The notes beneath the pieces were generated by a model. That model made no database searches. It was not told where the DNA came from and saw only the letters and a program-made list of their open reading frames with translations. This document shows, piece after piece, positions 7,936-16,820 of a stretch of DNA of 64,000 nt (the first letter of the stretch is position 1; every line of letters starts with the position of its first letter). The position numbers and the translations under genes were made by a program. The DNA is from Clostridiales bacterium CHKCI001 (GTDB lineage: Bacteria; Bacillota; Clostridia; Lachnospirales; Lachnospiraceae): NCBI GenBank assembly GCA_900045905.1, contig FCNS01000008.1, positions 1-64,000 of the forward strand. Reading direction: 5' to 3'.

Positions 7936-9306
7936 TCAATTATCTGTATTAATTTGTTGAATTGCGTCTTGTACACTTCGAACTCCAATACAGCAAAATC
8001 CATCTGGAATCACAAGCCCCTCTATTGAGACAGCAGGCATAATACATCCTATAAATCCCATTTTTTTTGCCTCATTGATTCTCTGCTGTGGCATACTAAT
8101 ACCACGGATTTCTCCTGAAAGACCGACTTCACCAACAATCAAATAATCTTCTTTTACTGGTCGATCCCAATAACTTGACACAATTGCCAGTACAATCGCC
8201 AAATCAAGAGATGGCTCATTTACTTTCATTCCACCTGTAATATTAACATAGGCATCGCATTCTGAAAGCCTCAATCCAATGCGTTTTTCTAGTACTGCCA
8301 TAAGTAAATTAATGCGATTATAGTCTGTACCAGCGCTTGTTCTTCTCGGCATTCCAAAATTTGTTTTACAAATCAATGCTTGTATCTCTAAAAGCAATGG
8401 TCTGCTCCCTTCCATTGCACAAGTTACAACTGAACCAGAAGCTCCCTTTGGTCTACCATTTAGCATATAGGCAGAAGGATTCTCCACTTCTACTAATCCC
8501 TCTTGCATCATCTCAAATACCCCGATTTCATTCGTAGATCCAAATCGATTTTTCACTGCTCTTAAAATTCGATAAACTGCATTTCGATCTCCTTCAAAAT
8601 AAAGTACGGTATCTACCATATGTTCCAATACTCGTGGTCCTGCTACGACACCTTCTTTTGTTACATGCCCTACGAGAAAAATTGAAATCCCATATCCTTT
8701 TGCAAGCTGCATTAGTACATTGGTAGATTCTCTTACTTGACTTACACTCCCAGGTGCAGAGGAAACATCTTCTCGATACATTGTTTGAATGGAATCAATC
8801 ACTGCAAGTTCTGGTTTCTGCTCCGTAATTACCTGAGAAATCATATCTAAATTTGTCTCAGATAATAGAAGCAATTCTCCATTAAAGCTGCCCATACGAT
8901 TTGCCCTCATCTTAATCTGCCTTAAAGACTCCTCTCCTGAAATATAAAGGATTTTATGTCCCTGTTCAGAAAGATTTTTACAGACTTGAAGCAATAACGT
9001 CGATTTTCCAATACCTGGATCTCCTCCTACCAACATTAGAGATCCTGCTACAATCCCTCCTCCAAGCACACGATCCAATTCCTTCATACCAGTGCTCGTA
9101 CGTTCTTCTTCCTTGGCAGAAATCTCTTCTAATCGAGTTGGCTGACGATTGCTTCTCTCTACTTTTACAATTGAAGAATTCTTTTTTACTACTGGCTCTT
9201 CCACCATTGTATTCCACTGACGACATCCAGGACATTGTCCAAGCCATTTACTTGATTCATATCCACATTCTTTACAGAAAAACATCGTTGACCTTGCTTT
9301 TGCCAT
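7936..9306 (-). CDS. radA: DNA repair protein RadA (Sms), RecA-like branch-migration ATPase
   Basis: RadA extends recombination D-loops as a DnaB-like hexamer and acts in repair and transformation. The 456-residue protein has an N-terminal C4 zinc finger (CKECGYESSKWLGQCPGC), a Walker A in GGDPGIGKSTLLLQV at about residue 85-100, the RadA-specific KNRFGSTNEIG, and a C-terminal Lon-protease-like domain (LSECDAYVNITGGMKVNEP to LSGEIRGI). The length is typical. The start is ATG 9306 behind TAGGAGG. In many relatives radA follows clpC, and that order is kept here with one gene between. Confidence 0.97.
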   Translation of the reverse strand: MAKARSTMFFCKECGYESSKWLGQCPGCRQWNTMVEEPVVKKNSSIVKVERSNRQPTRLEEISAKEEERTSTGMKELDRVLGGGIVAGSLMLVGGDPGIGKSTLLLQVCKNLSEQGHKILYISGEESLRQIKMRANRMGSFNGELLLLSETNLDMISQVITEQKPELAVIDSIQTMYREDVSSAPGSVSQVRESTNVLMQLAKGYGISIFLVGHVTKEGVVAGPRVLEHMVDTVLYFEGDRNAVYRILRAVKNRFGSTNEIGVFEMMQEGLVEVENPSAYMLNGRPKGASGSVVTCAMEGSRPLLLEIQALICKTNFGMPRRTSAGTDYNRINLLMAVLEKRIGLRLSECDAYVNITGGMKVNEPSLDLAIVLAIVSSYWDRPVKEDYLIVGEVGLSGEIRGISMPQQRINEAKKMGFIGCIMPAVSIEGLVIPDGFCCIGVRSVQDAIQQINTDN

Positions 9307-9340
9307 AATTTCCTCCTAATTTGATAACAACCATGCATGG

Positions 9341-9388
9341 AAGAAGCATCCCCTTTGAAATCTATTTCATCAAAGGGAATGCTTCTTT
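9341..9388. terminator. Long hairpin between the conserved gene and radA
   Basis: AAGAAGCATCCCCTTTGA and its near-complement (TCAAAGGGAATGCTTCTT) form a stem of about 18 bp with one mismatch. A smaller stem (AAAGAGA/TCTCTTT) follows at 9406-9432. Together they separate the gene ending at 9442 from radA. Confidence 0.55.
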
Positions 9389-9441
9389 CTTATCTCGTTA
9401 TTTTAGAAAGAGATTCTACAGGTCTCTCTTTCTTGAATTAA

Positions 9442-9855
9442 TTATAATTTCTCAACTTTTACTGTTGCTTTTTTTCCTTCACTTAAGTCTAAACTAATTA
9501 CCAATTTTCCACTCAAGTTTGTCTCAAATTCATCGATTTTTACTCCATTAATAATAATTGAGTATTCCGTATCATCTTCCACACCGATAATTACTTGTGT
9601 ATCTGCAATTCCCTCTGCTTCAAACGATACAGTATCTTCTGTTCTCTTATAGTTTGTTACAGTTGTTCCAGGAACAGACTCATAGGCAAACATACCATTC
9701 CGCTCTAGTTTTGTAATTTCTTTAAATGTTTTTACTTTGTATAAATCTCCGTTATACTCAAAATCTGAAACCTTTGATTTCCGATCCAATTCATAATTTC
9801 CAAAACTGATGGCTCCATTTGCCTCTACACGAATTAACTCTGTAATTACTGACAT
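9442..9855 (-). CDS. Conserved clostridial protein of unknown function (sometimes labelled endosialidase)
   Basis: A 137-residue soluble protein without signal peptide or membrane segment, predicted to be mostly beta strand. It begins MSVITELIRVEANGAISFGNY and contains FEYNGDLYKVKTFKEIT. I recall very similar proteins in Lachnospiraceae labelled 'endosialidase', but nothing in the sequence supports sialidase activity, so I give no function. The start is ATG 9855 behind AGGAGG. It stands alone between clpC and radA, with a structured leader upstream (9886-9947). Confidence 0.65.
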   Translation of the reverse strand: MSVITELIRVEANGAISFGNYELDRKSKVSDFEYNGDLYKVKTFKEITKLERNGMFAYESVPGTTVTNYKRTEDTVSFEAEGIADTQVIIGVEDDTEYSIIINGVKIDEFETNLSGKLVISLDLSEGKKATVKVEKL

Positions 9856-9885
9856 GAATTTATCCTCCTGCTCTTCCTCTTTTTC

Positions 9886-9947
9886 GTAAAACGGACATCC
9901 CCATCTTACCACTTAGTGCACTTGAAGTAGGGAACTACCCGTTTTAC
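9886..9947 (-). promoter_or_regulatory. Structured 5' leader of the conserved gene
   Basis: On the minus strand a perfect 9-bp stem, GTAAAACGG with CCGTTTTAC, closes a domain of about 44 bases. Inside are small hairpins (GTAG-TTCC-CTAC and the palindrome AGTGCACT). It ends about 30 bases before the gene start. I cannot match it to a riboswitch class I know. Confidence 0.4.
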
Positions 9948-10099
9948 ATTCATTCAGCGATTCATTAATAGTTACTATTTTAAGAAAAAACTTCTCTTCT
10001 TACTTTTTTATTATAATATAAATCTCTTAAAATTTCCAGTATATTTTTAGGTTTTTTTAATCTTTTTCTGATTTTTTTAGAGGAGTCAACAAAGATTCT

Positions 10100-12562
10100 T
10101 TACTTATTGTCAGAAGAAACAGGCAGAAATTGCAACTTTTCTCCTTCTTTCTTTACTTCTATCGTATCTCCCTCTTGTATCTTTCCATCCAAGATTTCCT
10201 CTGCCAAAGCATCTTCAATTTCATTTTGTATCGTACGACGAAGTGGTCTTGCTCCATACTTTTCATCGTATCCTTTTTCAATCAAAAATTCTTTTGCCTC
10301 TGCTGAAACATCTAAATTTAAGTTCATTTGTTCTTTGCTTCTTGTTATCAAATCCTTTAGCATAATATCCACAATATTTTGCATATGGGATTTATTTAAT
10401 GGATGGAATACAATGATTTCATCAATACGATTTAAAAATTCTGGCTTAAAGGAACGTTTCACTTCTTCCATAACGCGTCCCTTCATATAATTATAACTTT
10501 CTTTTTCACTCTCTACTGTTCCAAATCCAAGTTTTTTTGGAGCAATAATATTCTCGGCACCACAGTTGGAAGTCATAATAATTACTGTATTCTTAAAGTT
10601 AATTCGCCGTCCCTGCGCATCCGTAATCTGTCCATCATCCAAAACCTGAAGTAAAATATTAAATACATCTGGATGAGCTTTTTCAATCTCATCAAATAAT
10701 AAAACAGAATATGGATTTCTCCTTACTTTTTCACTTAACTGACCTCCCTCTTCATATCCAACATATCCTGGAGGTGAACCAATTAATTTACTCACACTAT
10801 GCTTCTCCATGTATTCAGACATATCTACACGGATAATCGCATTTTCTGTACCAAACATCGCTTCTGCCAACGCTTTTGATAACTCTGTTTTTCCAACACC
10901 TGTCGGGCCAAGGAAAAGGAACGAACCGATTGGTCTTTTCGGATCTTTTAATCCAACACGACCACGACGAATCGCTTTTGACACTGCGGTTACTGCTTCC
11001 TCCTGTCCAACAACTCTTTGATGTAAAATAGATTCCAGTTGTTTGAGTCGTTGTGCTTCTCCTTCTTCCAGAGACTTCACTGGAATTTTCGTCCAATCGG
11101 ATACAATATCCGCAATTTCATCTTCTCCAACTTCAGGACGTTTGTTTTTCTTGTCTCTTTCCCATTTTGCCAGAAGTTTTTGCATCTTTTCTCTTTTGCG
11201 TTCTTGTTTTTTCTTTATCTCAGCAGCTTTCTCAAAAGCTTCTTTTTTAATCGCATCTTCTTTTGACTTATTTAATGCTTCAATATCGTTTTCCAACACT
11301 TTAATTTCTTTTGGCTGTACATACGATGCTAAGCGAACTTTAGAGGCTGCTTCGTCAATTAAATCAATTGCTTTATCTGGTAAAAATCGGTCATTAATAT
11401 AACGTGTAGAAAGTTTTACTGCTGCATGTAACGCACCATCCGTAATTTGTACATGATGATGTTCTTCGTAAGCCTTTCTCAATCCTTTCAGAATCGCAAC
11501 GGATTCTTCTTCCGTCGGTTCTTCGATCATAACAGGTTGAAAACGACGCTCCAATGCTGCATCTTTTTCGATATGTTTCCGATATTCATCTACGGTGGTA
11601 GCTCCAATAATCTGGATCTCACCTCTTGCAAGAGATGGCTTTAAAATATTAGAAGCATCCATTGCTCCTTCTGCCCCTCCTGCTCCAATAATTGTATGAA
11701 TTTCATCAATAAACAACAACACTTGACCATCATTTCTTACTTCATTAATAATCCCTTTGATTCTTTCCTCAAACTCTCCACGGTATTTTGAACCAGCCAC
11801 CATACCCGACAAATCCAATGTCACAACTCTTTTATCTCGAATTGTTTCTGGAACATTTCCTCCAACAATTTGGCTCGCTAGTCCCTCTGCAATTGCGGTT
11901 TTTCCAACACCAGGTTCTCCAATCAAACATGGATTATTTTTGGTACGACGGCTTAAAATCTGAATGACTCTTCCAATTTCCTGCTGACGTCCAATGACTG
12001 GATCTAACTTTCCTTCTCTTGCCATTTCCGTTAAATCTCTGCTATATTGATCCAACGTTGGAGTTTTGGAATTTCCCTTACTGGATGTCATTGTTCCTAA
12101 CATTTCCTCCTTATAAACTCCGCCATCCTGTCCAATGGACACAAGTAAATCTACATACATCTTTCGAATATTTACATTCATTGTATTAATCAAACGAGTA
12201 GCAGAACACTCGGATATCTTTAAAATAGCAATCAAGATATGTTCCGTTCCAATTAACTGACTTTTAAAACGTCTTGCTTCTATATAACTATTATTCAGCA
12301 CTTTTGCAGCAGTGGGAGAATAACCTCCCACTTCCTCTACTGCCACTGGCTGTGCTGGATTAATTAACTGTTCCACAAGATTTATCACTTTTTCTTCTGT
12401 TACTTGATAACTTTCCAAAATTTTGGCCGCAACACCGGTTCCCTCTCGAATCAAACCAATTAAAATATGTTCCGTCCCAATATAAGAATGCCCTAATTCT
12501 TTTGCAGCTTCCTCTGCACAAGCTAAAGCATTCATTGCTTTTTTTGTAAAACGATTCATCAT
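10100..12562 (-). CDS. clpC: ATP-dependent Clp protease ATP-binding subunit ClpC
   Basis: ClpC is the Hsp100 unfoldase that feeds substrates to ClpP. The 820-residue protein has a double Clp N-domain (residues 1-140), a first AAA+ module with [13 protein letters not shown], a middle domain carrying a UVR-like segment, a second AAA+ module with [13 protein letters not shown], and a D2-small C-terminus. The VGYEEGG pore segment is present. Both GTEH motifs of the N-domain, whose Glu residues bind phosphoarginine in Bacillus ClpC, are kept. The start is ATG 12562, seven bases after GAGG; the next codon is also ATG. It is last in the gntR-mcsA-mcsB-clpC group, about 90 bp after mcsB. Confidence 0.97.
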   Translation of the reverse strand: MMNRFTKKAMNALACAEEAAKELGHSYIGTEHILIGLIREGTGVAAKILESYQVTEEKVINLVEQLINPAQPVAVEEVGGYSPTAAKVLNNSYIEARRFKSQLIGTEHILIAILKISECSATRLINTMNVNIRKMYVDLLVSIGQDGGVYKEEMLGTMTSSKGNSKTPTLDQYSRDLTEMAREGKLDPVIGRQQEIGRVIQILSRRTKNNPCLIGEPGVGKTAIAEGLASQIVGGNVPETIRDKRVVTLDLSGMVAGSKYRGEFEERIKGIINEVRNDGQVLLFIDEIHTIIGAGGAEGAMDASNILKPSLARGEIQIIGATTVDEYRKHIEKDAALERRFQPVMIEEPTEEESVAILKGLRKAYEEHHHVQITDGALHAAVKLSTRYINDRFLPDKAIDLIDEAASKVRLASYVQPKEIKVLENDIEALNKSKEDAIKKEAFEKAAEIKKKQERKREKMQKLLAKWERDKKNKRPEVGEDEIADIVSDWTKIPVKSLEEGEAQRLKQLESILHQRVVGQEEAVTAVSKAIRRGRVGLKDPKRPIGSFLFLGPTGVGKTELSKALAEAMFGTENAIIRVDMSEYMEKHSVSKLIGSPPGYVGYEEGGQLSEKVRRNPYSVLLFDEIEKAHPDVFNILLQVLDDGQITDAQGRRINFKNTVIIMTSNCGAENIIAPKKLGFGTVESEKESYNYMKGRVMEEVKRSFKPEFLNRIDEIIVFHPLNKSHMQNIVDIMLKDLITRSKEQMNLNLDVSAEAKEFLIEKGYDEKYGARPLRRTIQNEIEDALAEEILDGKIQEGDTIEVKKEGEKLQFLPVSSDNK

Positions 12563-12649
12563 AATTATTCTCCTCTCAACGATCTGTGATGCCTTTTCCA
12601 AAATTCATTCTGCAATTCTATCAAAAGGCAAATCTTCGGGAGTTCTTTC

Positions 12650-13690
12650 TTACTCCTCGCTTAATTCAGGAATATGTCTCTGGATATAAGTAGCTCTTGC
12701 TTTATTCAAAGCTTTTTCTTCCATCTGACGTTCCCAATATACTTGTAAATTAGCGTTTTGCACGCCAAGCATCATTTTATAACAATTACATGGTTCTTTA
12801 AATGACAATAGTCCTTCTTCCTGCCCAAGTCGAATTTGAGACAAATGGTCAATTGTTTCTTTCAAAGAAAGATTTTTGGCATACTTTAAGGTTCCATAAG
12901 AACGATAAATACTGTCTTCTAACTCTAAGCGGTGTGTAGTAAGCACTTGACGACGTACTGCTTTTTCTTGACTTGCCAGCTGCCTTGCTACCTTTATCAA
13001 CACCTGAATAATATCTTTTTCGGATAATCCAAGCGTTTTCTGATTATAGAGCACAAACATATTCCCGTCATTATCTTGACCTTCGCCAAACGCTCCCTTT
13101 ACGGTTACTCCATAACGACTAATCTCATTTAATAATGCTCGAAAACGTTTGCTGCTCGAAAGCATCGGCAGATGCAAAATCAAATAAGCTCTCATTCCAG
13201 TTCCTACATTTGTAGGATATACTGTCATATATCCAAACTTTTCATGAAAAGCATACTCAAATTGTTCATTCACAAAATCGTCTAGCCGATTCATTTCTTG
13301 CCAAACTTCATCTAATTCCATTCCACAGCGTGAAATCTGCATACGCAGATGATCCATTCCATTGATTGTTAAACTAACGGATTCATCATCCGAAAGAATC
13401 AATCCAACTCCATCTTTATTTTCACTTGAAAACTTATTAATTACTTGACGCTCCCTTAAAGCCGTTCTATTTATATCCGATATCTCATTCAGCATACAGT
13501 TTTCAAACTTTTTTTCTAATACAACTGGAAGTTGATCCAATTTATCTTCTACTAGTACGGATAAGTCATTTTTCTGCTCATTTGTCAGACGTGTTGGAAA
13601 TAAATAGGATTTAAAATTACGCAGTATACGAATGCGGCTCGCAACTACAACAGCGAGGGAGCTTTCCTGATTATCATACCATTTACGCAT
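12650..13690 (-). CDS. mcsB: McsB homologue, probable catalytically inactive protein-arginine kinase
   Basis: McsB is the phosphagen-kinase-like protein that phosphorylates arginines to mark proteins for ClpCP. This 346-residue protein keeps the overall family path: ASRIRILRN near residue 18 (ATP-binding arginines), NVGTGMRAYLILHLP around 161, and IYRSYGTLKYAKN. Key positions are changed. The NEEDH motif reads NGMDH (110-114), so the catalytic Glu is gone. The invariant Cys before PTN is Tyr158. The second catalytic Glu of GEGSE is Asp (GEGQD, 202-206). The C-terminal RDxxRA phosphoarginine pocket is also not recognisable (LNKARATYI). Family knowledge predicts loss of kinase activity. It overlaps mcsA by 8 bp. 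Confidence 0.88.
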   Translation of the reverse strand: MRKWYDNQESSLAVVVASRIRILRNFKSYLFPTRLTNEQKNDLSVLVEDKLDQLPVVLEKKFENCMLNEISDINRTALRERQVINKFSSENKDGVGLILSDDESVSLTINGMDHLRMQISRCGMELDEVWQEMNRLDDFVNEQFEYAFHEKFGYMTVYPTNVGTGMRAYLILHLPMLSSSKRFRALLNEISRYGVTVKGAFGEGQDNDGNMFVLYNQKTLGLSEKDIIQVLIKVARQLASQEKAVRRQVLTTHRLELEDSIYRSYGTLKYAKNLSLKETIDHLSQIRLGQEEGLLSFKEPCNCYKMMLGVQNANLQVYWERQMEEKALNKARATYIQRHIPELSEE

Positions 13691-14240
13691 CGGTATTCAT
13701 CCTTTCTTTCAAAAGTTTGATCTCGTCACGATATCTGGCAGCTGATTCATATTCTTCTTCTCGAATTGCCTCTTGCAAACGTGACTGTAAAATTTCCAAT
13801 TGTTCTTGTTGATCTTCTTTTTCCTTCTCATAAGCTACTGTTTTCTCATAAGATTTTTCAGATGGTTGGAATTTTGGACGCTTTCCAACATGTGTATCAT
13901 TACCATGTAATTTTTTCATATTATTGTCTAACAACAATCCAAATGTATCATAACAATCTGCACATCCAAATCGACTATTTTTTATAAAATCTCCATAAGT
14001 CGTATGACAAGTTGGGCAAATTAATTGATTCATCTTTTCCGTTTGTTCGTCTATCGCTTCTGATTGAAGTCCAAGAATACCTGATAACATTTTCGCAAAT
14101 GGAAAATCTCCATCTAAAAATGGTTTCAGCTGCGTCTGAGATGCACATTGACTGCACAAATTATGTTCTGTTTTTATTCCATTCACTACTTCTGTTAAAA
14201 TAATGTTTGCTTCTCGAATTTTACATTTTTCACACAACAT
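13683..14240 (-). CDS. mcsA: McsA-like zinc protein with UVR domain
   Basis: McsA normally binds and activates McsB and adapts it to ClpC. The 185-residue protein has two zinc-binding segments, CEKC...CSQC in the first 35 residues and CPTC...CADC near 75-100. A C-terminal UVR domain (LQEAIREEEYESAARYRDEIKLLKE) is the usual ClpC contact. All eight cysteines are intact, unlike the altered residues in its partner McsB. The start is ATG 14240 behind AGGAGG-like bases. The stop overlaps the mcsB start, implying translational coupling. Confidence 0.93.
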   Translation of the reverse strand: MLCEKCKIREANIILTEVVNGIKTEHNLCSQCASQTQLKPFLDGDFPFAKMLSGILGLQSEAIDEQTEKMNQLICPTCHTTYGDFIKNSRFGCADCYDTFGLLLDNNMKKLHGNDTHVGKRPKFQPSEKSYEKTVAYEKEKEDQQEQLEILQSRLQEAIREEEYESAARYRDEIKLLKERMNTDA

Positions 14241-14252
14241 ATAGAAACCTCC

Positions 14253-14642
14253 TCATCTTTTTTCTCGATCTGGCGTAAAATATGCATCAAAAATTTCATC
14301 TATTATCTGATGTATCTCTCCACGAGAAATATTTTTACAATGTGCTTTTGCAAGCAAAACCCTCATTTCTTGTTTCAACTCCTGTAATGCTTCATACTTA
14401 TCAATATCAATACAGATAACTGCTCCTTTTCTGCGATCTACTTTTACAAATCCTTCCTGCTTTAAAACAGAATAGGCTTTATTTACTGTATGCATATTAA
14501 TCCCAATATGATTTGCTAACTCTCTTACCGATGGAAGGGAATCTCCATTGCGAATTTCCTCTGTAGCAATTCCGATAATAATCTGATTACGAAGCTGAAT
14601 ATAAATTGCCTCATCACTATTAAAATCAATTTTTAGTACCAT
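14253..14642 (-). CDS. GntR-family regulator, YtrA subfamily, heading the clpC group
   Basis: A 129-residue DNA-binding protein. The N-terminus DEAIYIQLRNQIIIGIATEEIRNGDSLPSVRELANHIGINMHTVNKAYSVLKQEGFV is a textbook GntR winged helix. The short helical C-terminus (about 50 residues) fits the YtrA subfamily, which has no separate ligand domain. It occupies the place where ctsR stands in Bacillus (ctsR-mcsA-mcsB-clpC), 12 bp upstream of mcsA and in the same direction. CtsR itself is unrelated in sequence. It is the obvious candidate to regulate this operon; that is inference from position. The start is ATG 14642 after GGTGAG. Confidence 0.85.
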   Translation of the reverse strand: MVLKIDFNSDEAIYIQLRNQIIIGIATEEIRNGDSLPSVRELANHIGINMHTVNKAYSVLKQEGFVKVDRRKGAVICIDIDKYEALQELKQEMRVLLAKAHCKNISRGEIHQIIDEIFDAYFTPDREKR

Positions 14643-14669
14643 ATTCTCACCTACAATCTTTTTGTTTAT

Positions 14670-14685
14670 GTAGTAATTTATCTAC
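14670..14685. promoter_or_regulatory. Possible operator upstream of the gntR-mcsA-mcsB-clpC operon
   Basis: The imperfect palindrome GTAGTAATTTATCTAC lies about 30 bases upstream of the gntR start, in the likely leader or promoter. YtrA-type regulators usually control their own operon through such dyads. No convincing -35/-10 pair was found, though TAGAAT occurs near 14710. The remainder of 14643-14977 holds a terminator and a hairpin repeat but no gene. Confidence 0.35.
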
Positions 14686-14834
14686 TCTTATTGTTGTTAT
14701 ACATATTCTAGCACAAATGTTATGAAAATACTAGTACTAATTTTTATTTTTACTGTAAAAGTGTTGTCAATGCAGCTAGGGTATTATATTCTATGCTACC
14801 TGGACATTAGACGACCTGGCCCGTATAAACAAGT

Positions 14835-14868
14835 AAAAACTTCCCTTAGACTCATATTCTAAGGGAAG
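14835..14868 (-). terminator. Terminator of the PEQT-repeat surface protein gene
   Basis: On the minus strand CTTCCCTTAGA and TCTAAGGGAAG form an 11-bp perfect stem followed by TTTTTAC. It lies about 110 bases past the stop of the gene at 14978. Confidence 0.8.
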
Positions 14869-14901
14869 CCCCATTTCTCACCTGCATTTATAAAATGATG
14901 T

Positions 14902-14927
14902 TGGGGTCAAAAGGTATTTTGACCCCA
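14902..14927. repeat. GGGGTCAA-type palindromic repeat, perfect copy
   Basis: TGGGGTCAAAA, loop GGTA, TTTTGACCCCA: a perfect 11-bp stem in the 3' region of the surface protein gene. Related copies are at 4199-4230 and 25352-25372. Confidence 0.65.
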
Positions 14928-14977
14928 TGATGCCACGAACTTCTCCACACTGTGTGCTCCCGAAATCCTAAAATTAT

Positions 14978-16735
14978 TTATTCACGAAAATCAGTTACTT
15001 CAAAATCATCGTCATCATCCAACACTCGTTCCAAGTTTCGTTTCAAAGATTTGGAATCTTTCTCTCTATACTTTTCTTCCTGCACTGTCTCTTGAGGTTC
15101 TGCTACGATATCTGACTGGGAATCTGCCTCTTTTGCAGATGCCAAATCATTAAATGCTTTATTTAAAGACTCCATGTCTATTTCGGACTCTGATTGCCCA
15201 TTTATCTCTTCTTGTGGATAGGAAGATTCATAGTTTTCTTCCTTAGACTCTTGGAATACTTCTGTGGAATTTTCTTCTTGACTAATTTTATTCCATTCTT
15301 CCTGCTCTAAAGCAGCCAATTCTCTCTCAATTTCCTCATCTGGATCTAACTCTTCCTCATCATCCTCGTAAGCTTCTTCTCCTTCATCATATAACTCATC
15401 GTCATATAATTCATCATCCTCTTCTTCTGGCTGCTCAATTTTCTTTTTTAGATAACGATACAATAAAATTCCTGCAATAACTAAAACAATAATTCCAACT
15501 GCTCCGCCTCCAAAAATAGCAATTTTTCTCAGCAGCTCATCTCTGTCACTTGTATCTTCCTGCAAAACAGAATCTCCACCAATTACTTCATTGCTTCCCG
15601 ACTCTCCTGATTCTGCATCTGCTGGATCTAAGCTCTGTCCATAATAGGATTCAATCACTCCTGTCGTAATATTCACATGGTATAAGCTTCTTACATTTTC
15701 CTTATTAATCAAATAAACAATATAATCTTCTTTTGGTGTTTCTCCTTCTACTGGCTTCCAAGCTGGCAGCGTTTTGCCATTTACAGAAATTTTGGTAGCT
15801 TTTAGATTTTCTAATTCTTCTGAACCCTCCTCCAGATCTAAAAATATGTATTGATCAGAAGAAGAATTTATTTTCACAAATGGAATACAACTGTCCTTTC
15901 CCTCATTATAGACATAAAAACTTGCTGCGTCTCCGTCATCCTTTAAATAAAAAAGAATCAATCCACTTTTCGATTCTGCAATTTCAATTTCTTTTCCCTT
16001 ATAACTATAAGTTATTATATCAAACTCATCTGGAACTTCTGATTCATTAATATCTTTTTGAAGTTCCAGAGTTTTACCGTTAAATAATTGAACCATAATC
16101 GGCTCTTCTTCGGTCGTCTCAGGCACTGTCGTTTGCTCCGTCGTTGGAGCAGCTGTTTCTGTCTGCGTTGTTGTTTGTACTGGTGTTGTCTGTTCTGGTG
16201 TCGTTTGTATTGGTGTTGTCTGTTCTGGTGTTGTTTGTATTGGTGTTGTCTGTTCTGGTGTCGTTTGTATTGGTGTTGTCTGTTCTGGTGTCGTTTGTAT
16301 TGGTGTCGTCTGCTCTGGTGTTGTTTGTACTGGCTTTGTCTGCTCTGGTGTTATTTGTACTGGCTTTGTCTGCTCTGGTGTTGTTTGTACTGGCTTTGTC
16401 TGCTCTGGCGTTGTTTGTACTGGCTTTGTCTGCTCTGGTGTTGTTTGTACTGGCTTCGTCTGCTCTGGTGTTGTTTGTACTGGCTTCGTCTGCTCTGGTG
16501 TTGTTTGTACTGGCTTCGTCTGCTCTGGCTTGGTTGGCGTAGTAGCTGGAATGCCTGGTTCTACTAATTCTCCACTTTCTATTACCTCGCCCTGAATTGA
16601 CTCATCTTCCTCATATAATCTTTCCTCTCCAGACTCTACCAATTCCTCAGAAGCTGTGACTGGTACAAATACTGTTACTGCACTCACGGCAATTCCTATC
16701 CACATACTTATTAATCTTTTTCGATATTTTTTCAT
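14978..16735 (-). CDS. Secreted, membrane-anchored PEQT-repeat protein of unknown function
   Basis: A protein of about 585 residues. A basic N-terminus (MKKYRKRLIS) and hydrophobic stretch up to VTAS look like a signal peptide. Then come an acidic linker and 12 tandem copies of a ten-residue unit (PEQTKPVQTT, later PEQTTPIQTT). A non-repetitive extracellular part of about 190 residues follows, with VQLFNGKTLELQKD and YIVYLINKENV. There is one membrane helix (GAVGIIVLVIAGILLYRYL) and a long, very acidic cytoplasmic tail. This type I topology with a Pro/Thr stalk suggests a sensor or surface display protein. I do not recognise the ectodomain. The start is the third of three consecutive ATGs, seven bases after GGGAG; 16759 is an alternative. 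Confidence 0.75.
   Translation of the reverse strand: MKKYRKRLISMWIGIAVSAVTVFVPVTASEELVESGEERLYEEDESIQGEVIESGELVEPGIPATTPTKPEQTKPVQTTPEQTKPVQTTPEQTKPVQTTPEQTKPVQTTPEQTKPVQTTPEQTKPVQITPEQTKPVQTTPEQTTPIQTTPEQTTPIQTTPEQTTPIQTTPEQTTPIQTTPEQTTPVQTTTQTETAAPTTEQTTVPETTEEEPIMVQLFNGKTLELQKDINESEVPDEFDIITYSYKGKEIEIAESKSGLILFYLKDDGDAASFYVYNEGKDSCIPFVKINSSSDQYIFLDLEEGSEELENLKATKISVNGKTLPAWKPVEGETPKEDYIVYLINKENVRSLYHVNITTGVIESYYGQSLDPADAESGESGSNEVIGGDSVLQEDTSDRDELLRKIAIFGGGAVGIIVLVIAGILLYRYLKKKIEQPEEEDDELYDDELYDEGEEAYEDDEEELDPDEEIERELAALEQEEWNKISQEENSTEVFQESKEENYESSYPQEEINGQSESEIDMESLNKAFNDLASAKEADSQSDIVAEPQETVQEEKYREKDSKSLKRNLERVLDDDDDFEVTDFRE
16169..16528. repeat. Twelve 30-bp in-frame tandem repeats
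   Basis: The repeats encode (PEQT[K/T]P[V/I]Q[T/I]T)x12. The first seven units carry K-P-V and the last five T-P-I or T-P-V. Neighbouring units are nearly identical in DNA, which suggests recent expansion by slippage or unequal exchange and likely length variation between strains. Confidence 0.95.
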
Positions 16736-16820
16736 CATCATTCTCCCGTCAGCATTCATTCCGAATTATAATTATTTTTTATATATTCATATTTATAATA
16801 AGGCGTTTCTTCATACTAAA

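Noticed and set aside
10107-11402. Several plus-strand frames opposite clpC
   Set aside because: They are shadows of the strongly biased clpC coding strand.
16169-16528. CRISPR-like regular 30-bp spacing
   Set aside because: The units are contiguous with no unique spacers and encode an in-frame protein repeat.
16088-16567. Long open frames on the plus strand opposite the PEQT repeats (Cys/Trp/Leu-rich or Val/Leu-rich)
   Set aside because: They are a by-product of the 30-bp tandem repeats, have no ribosome site, and give low-complexity products.
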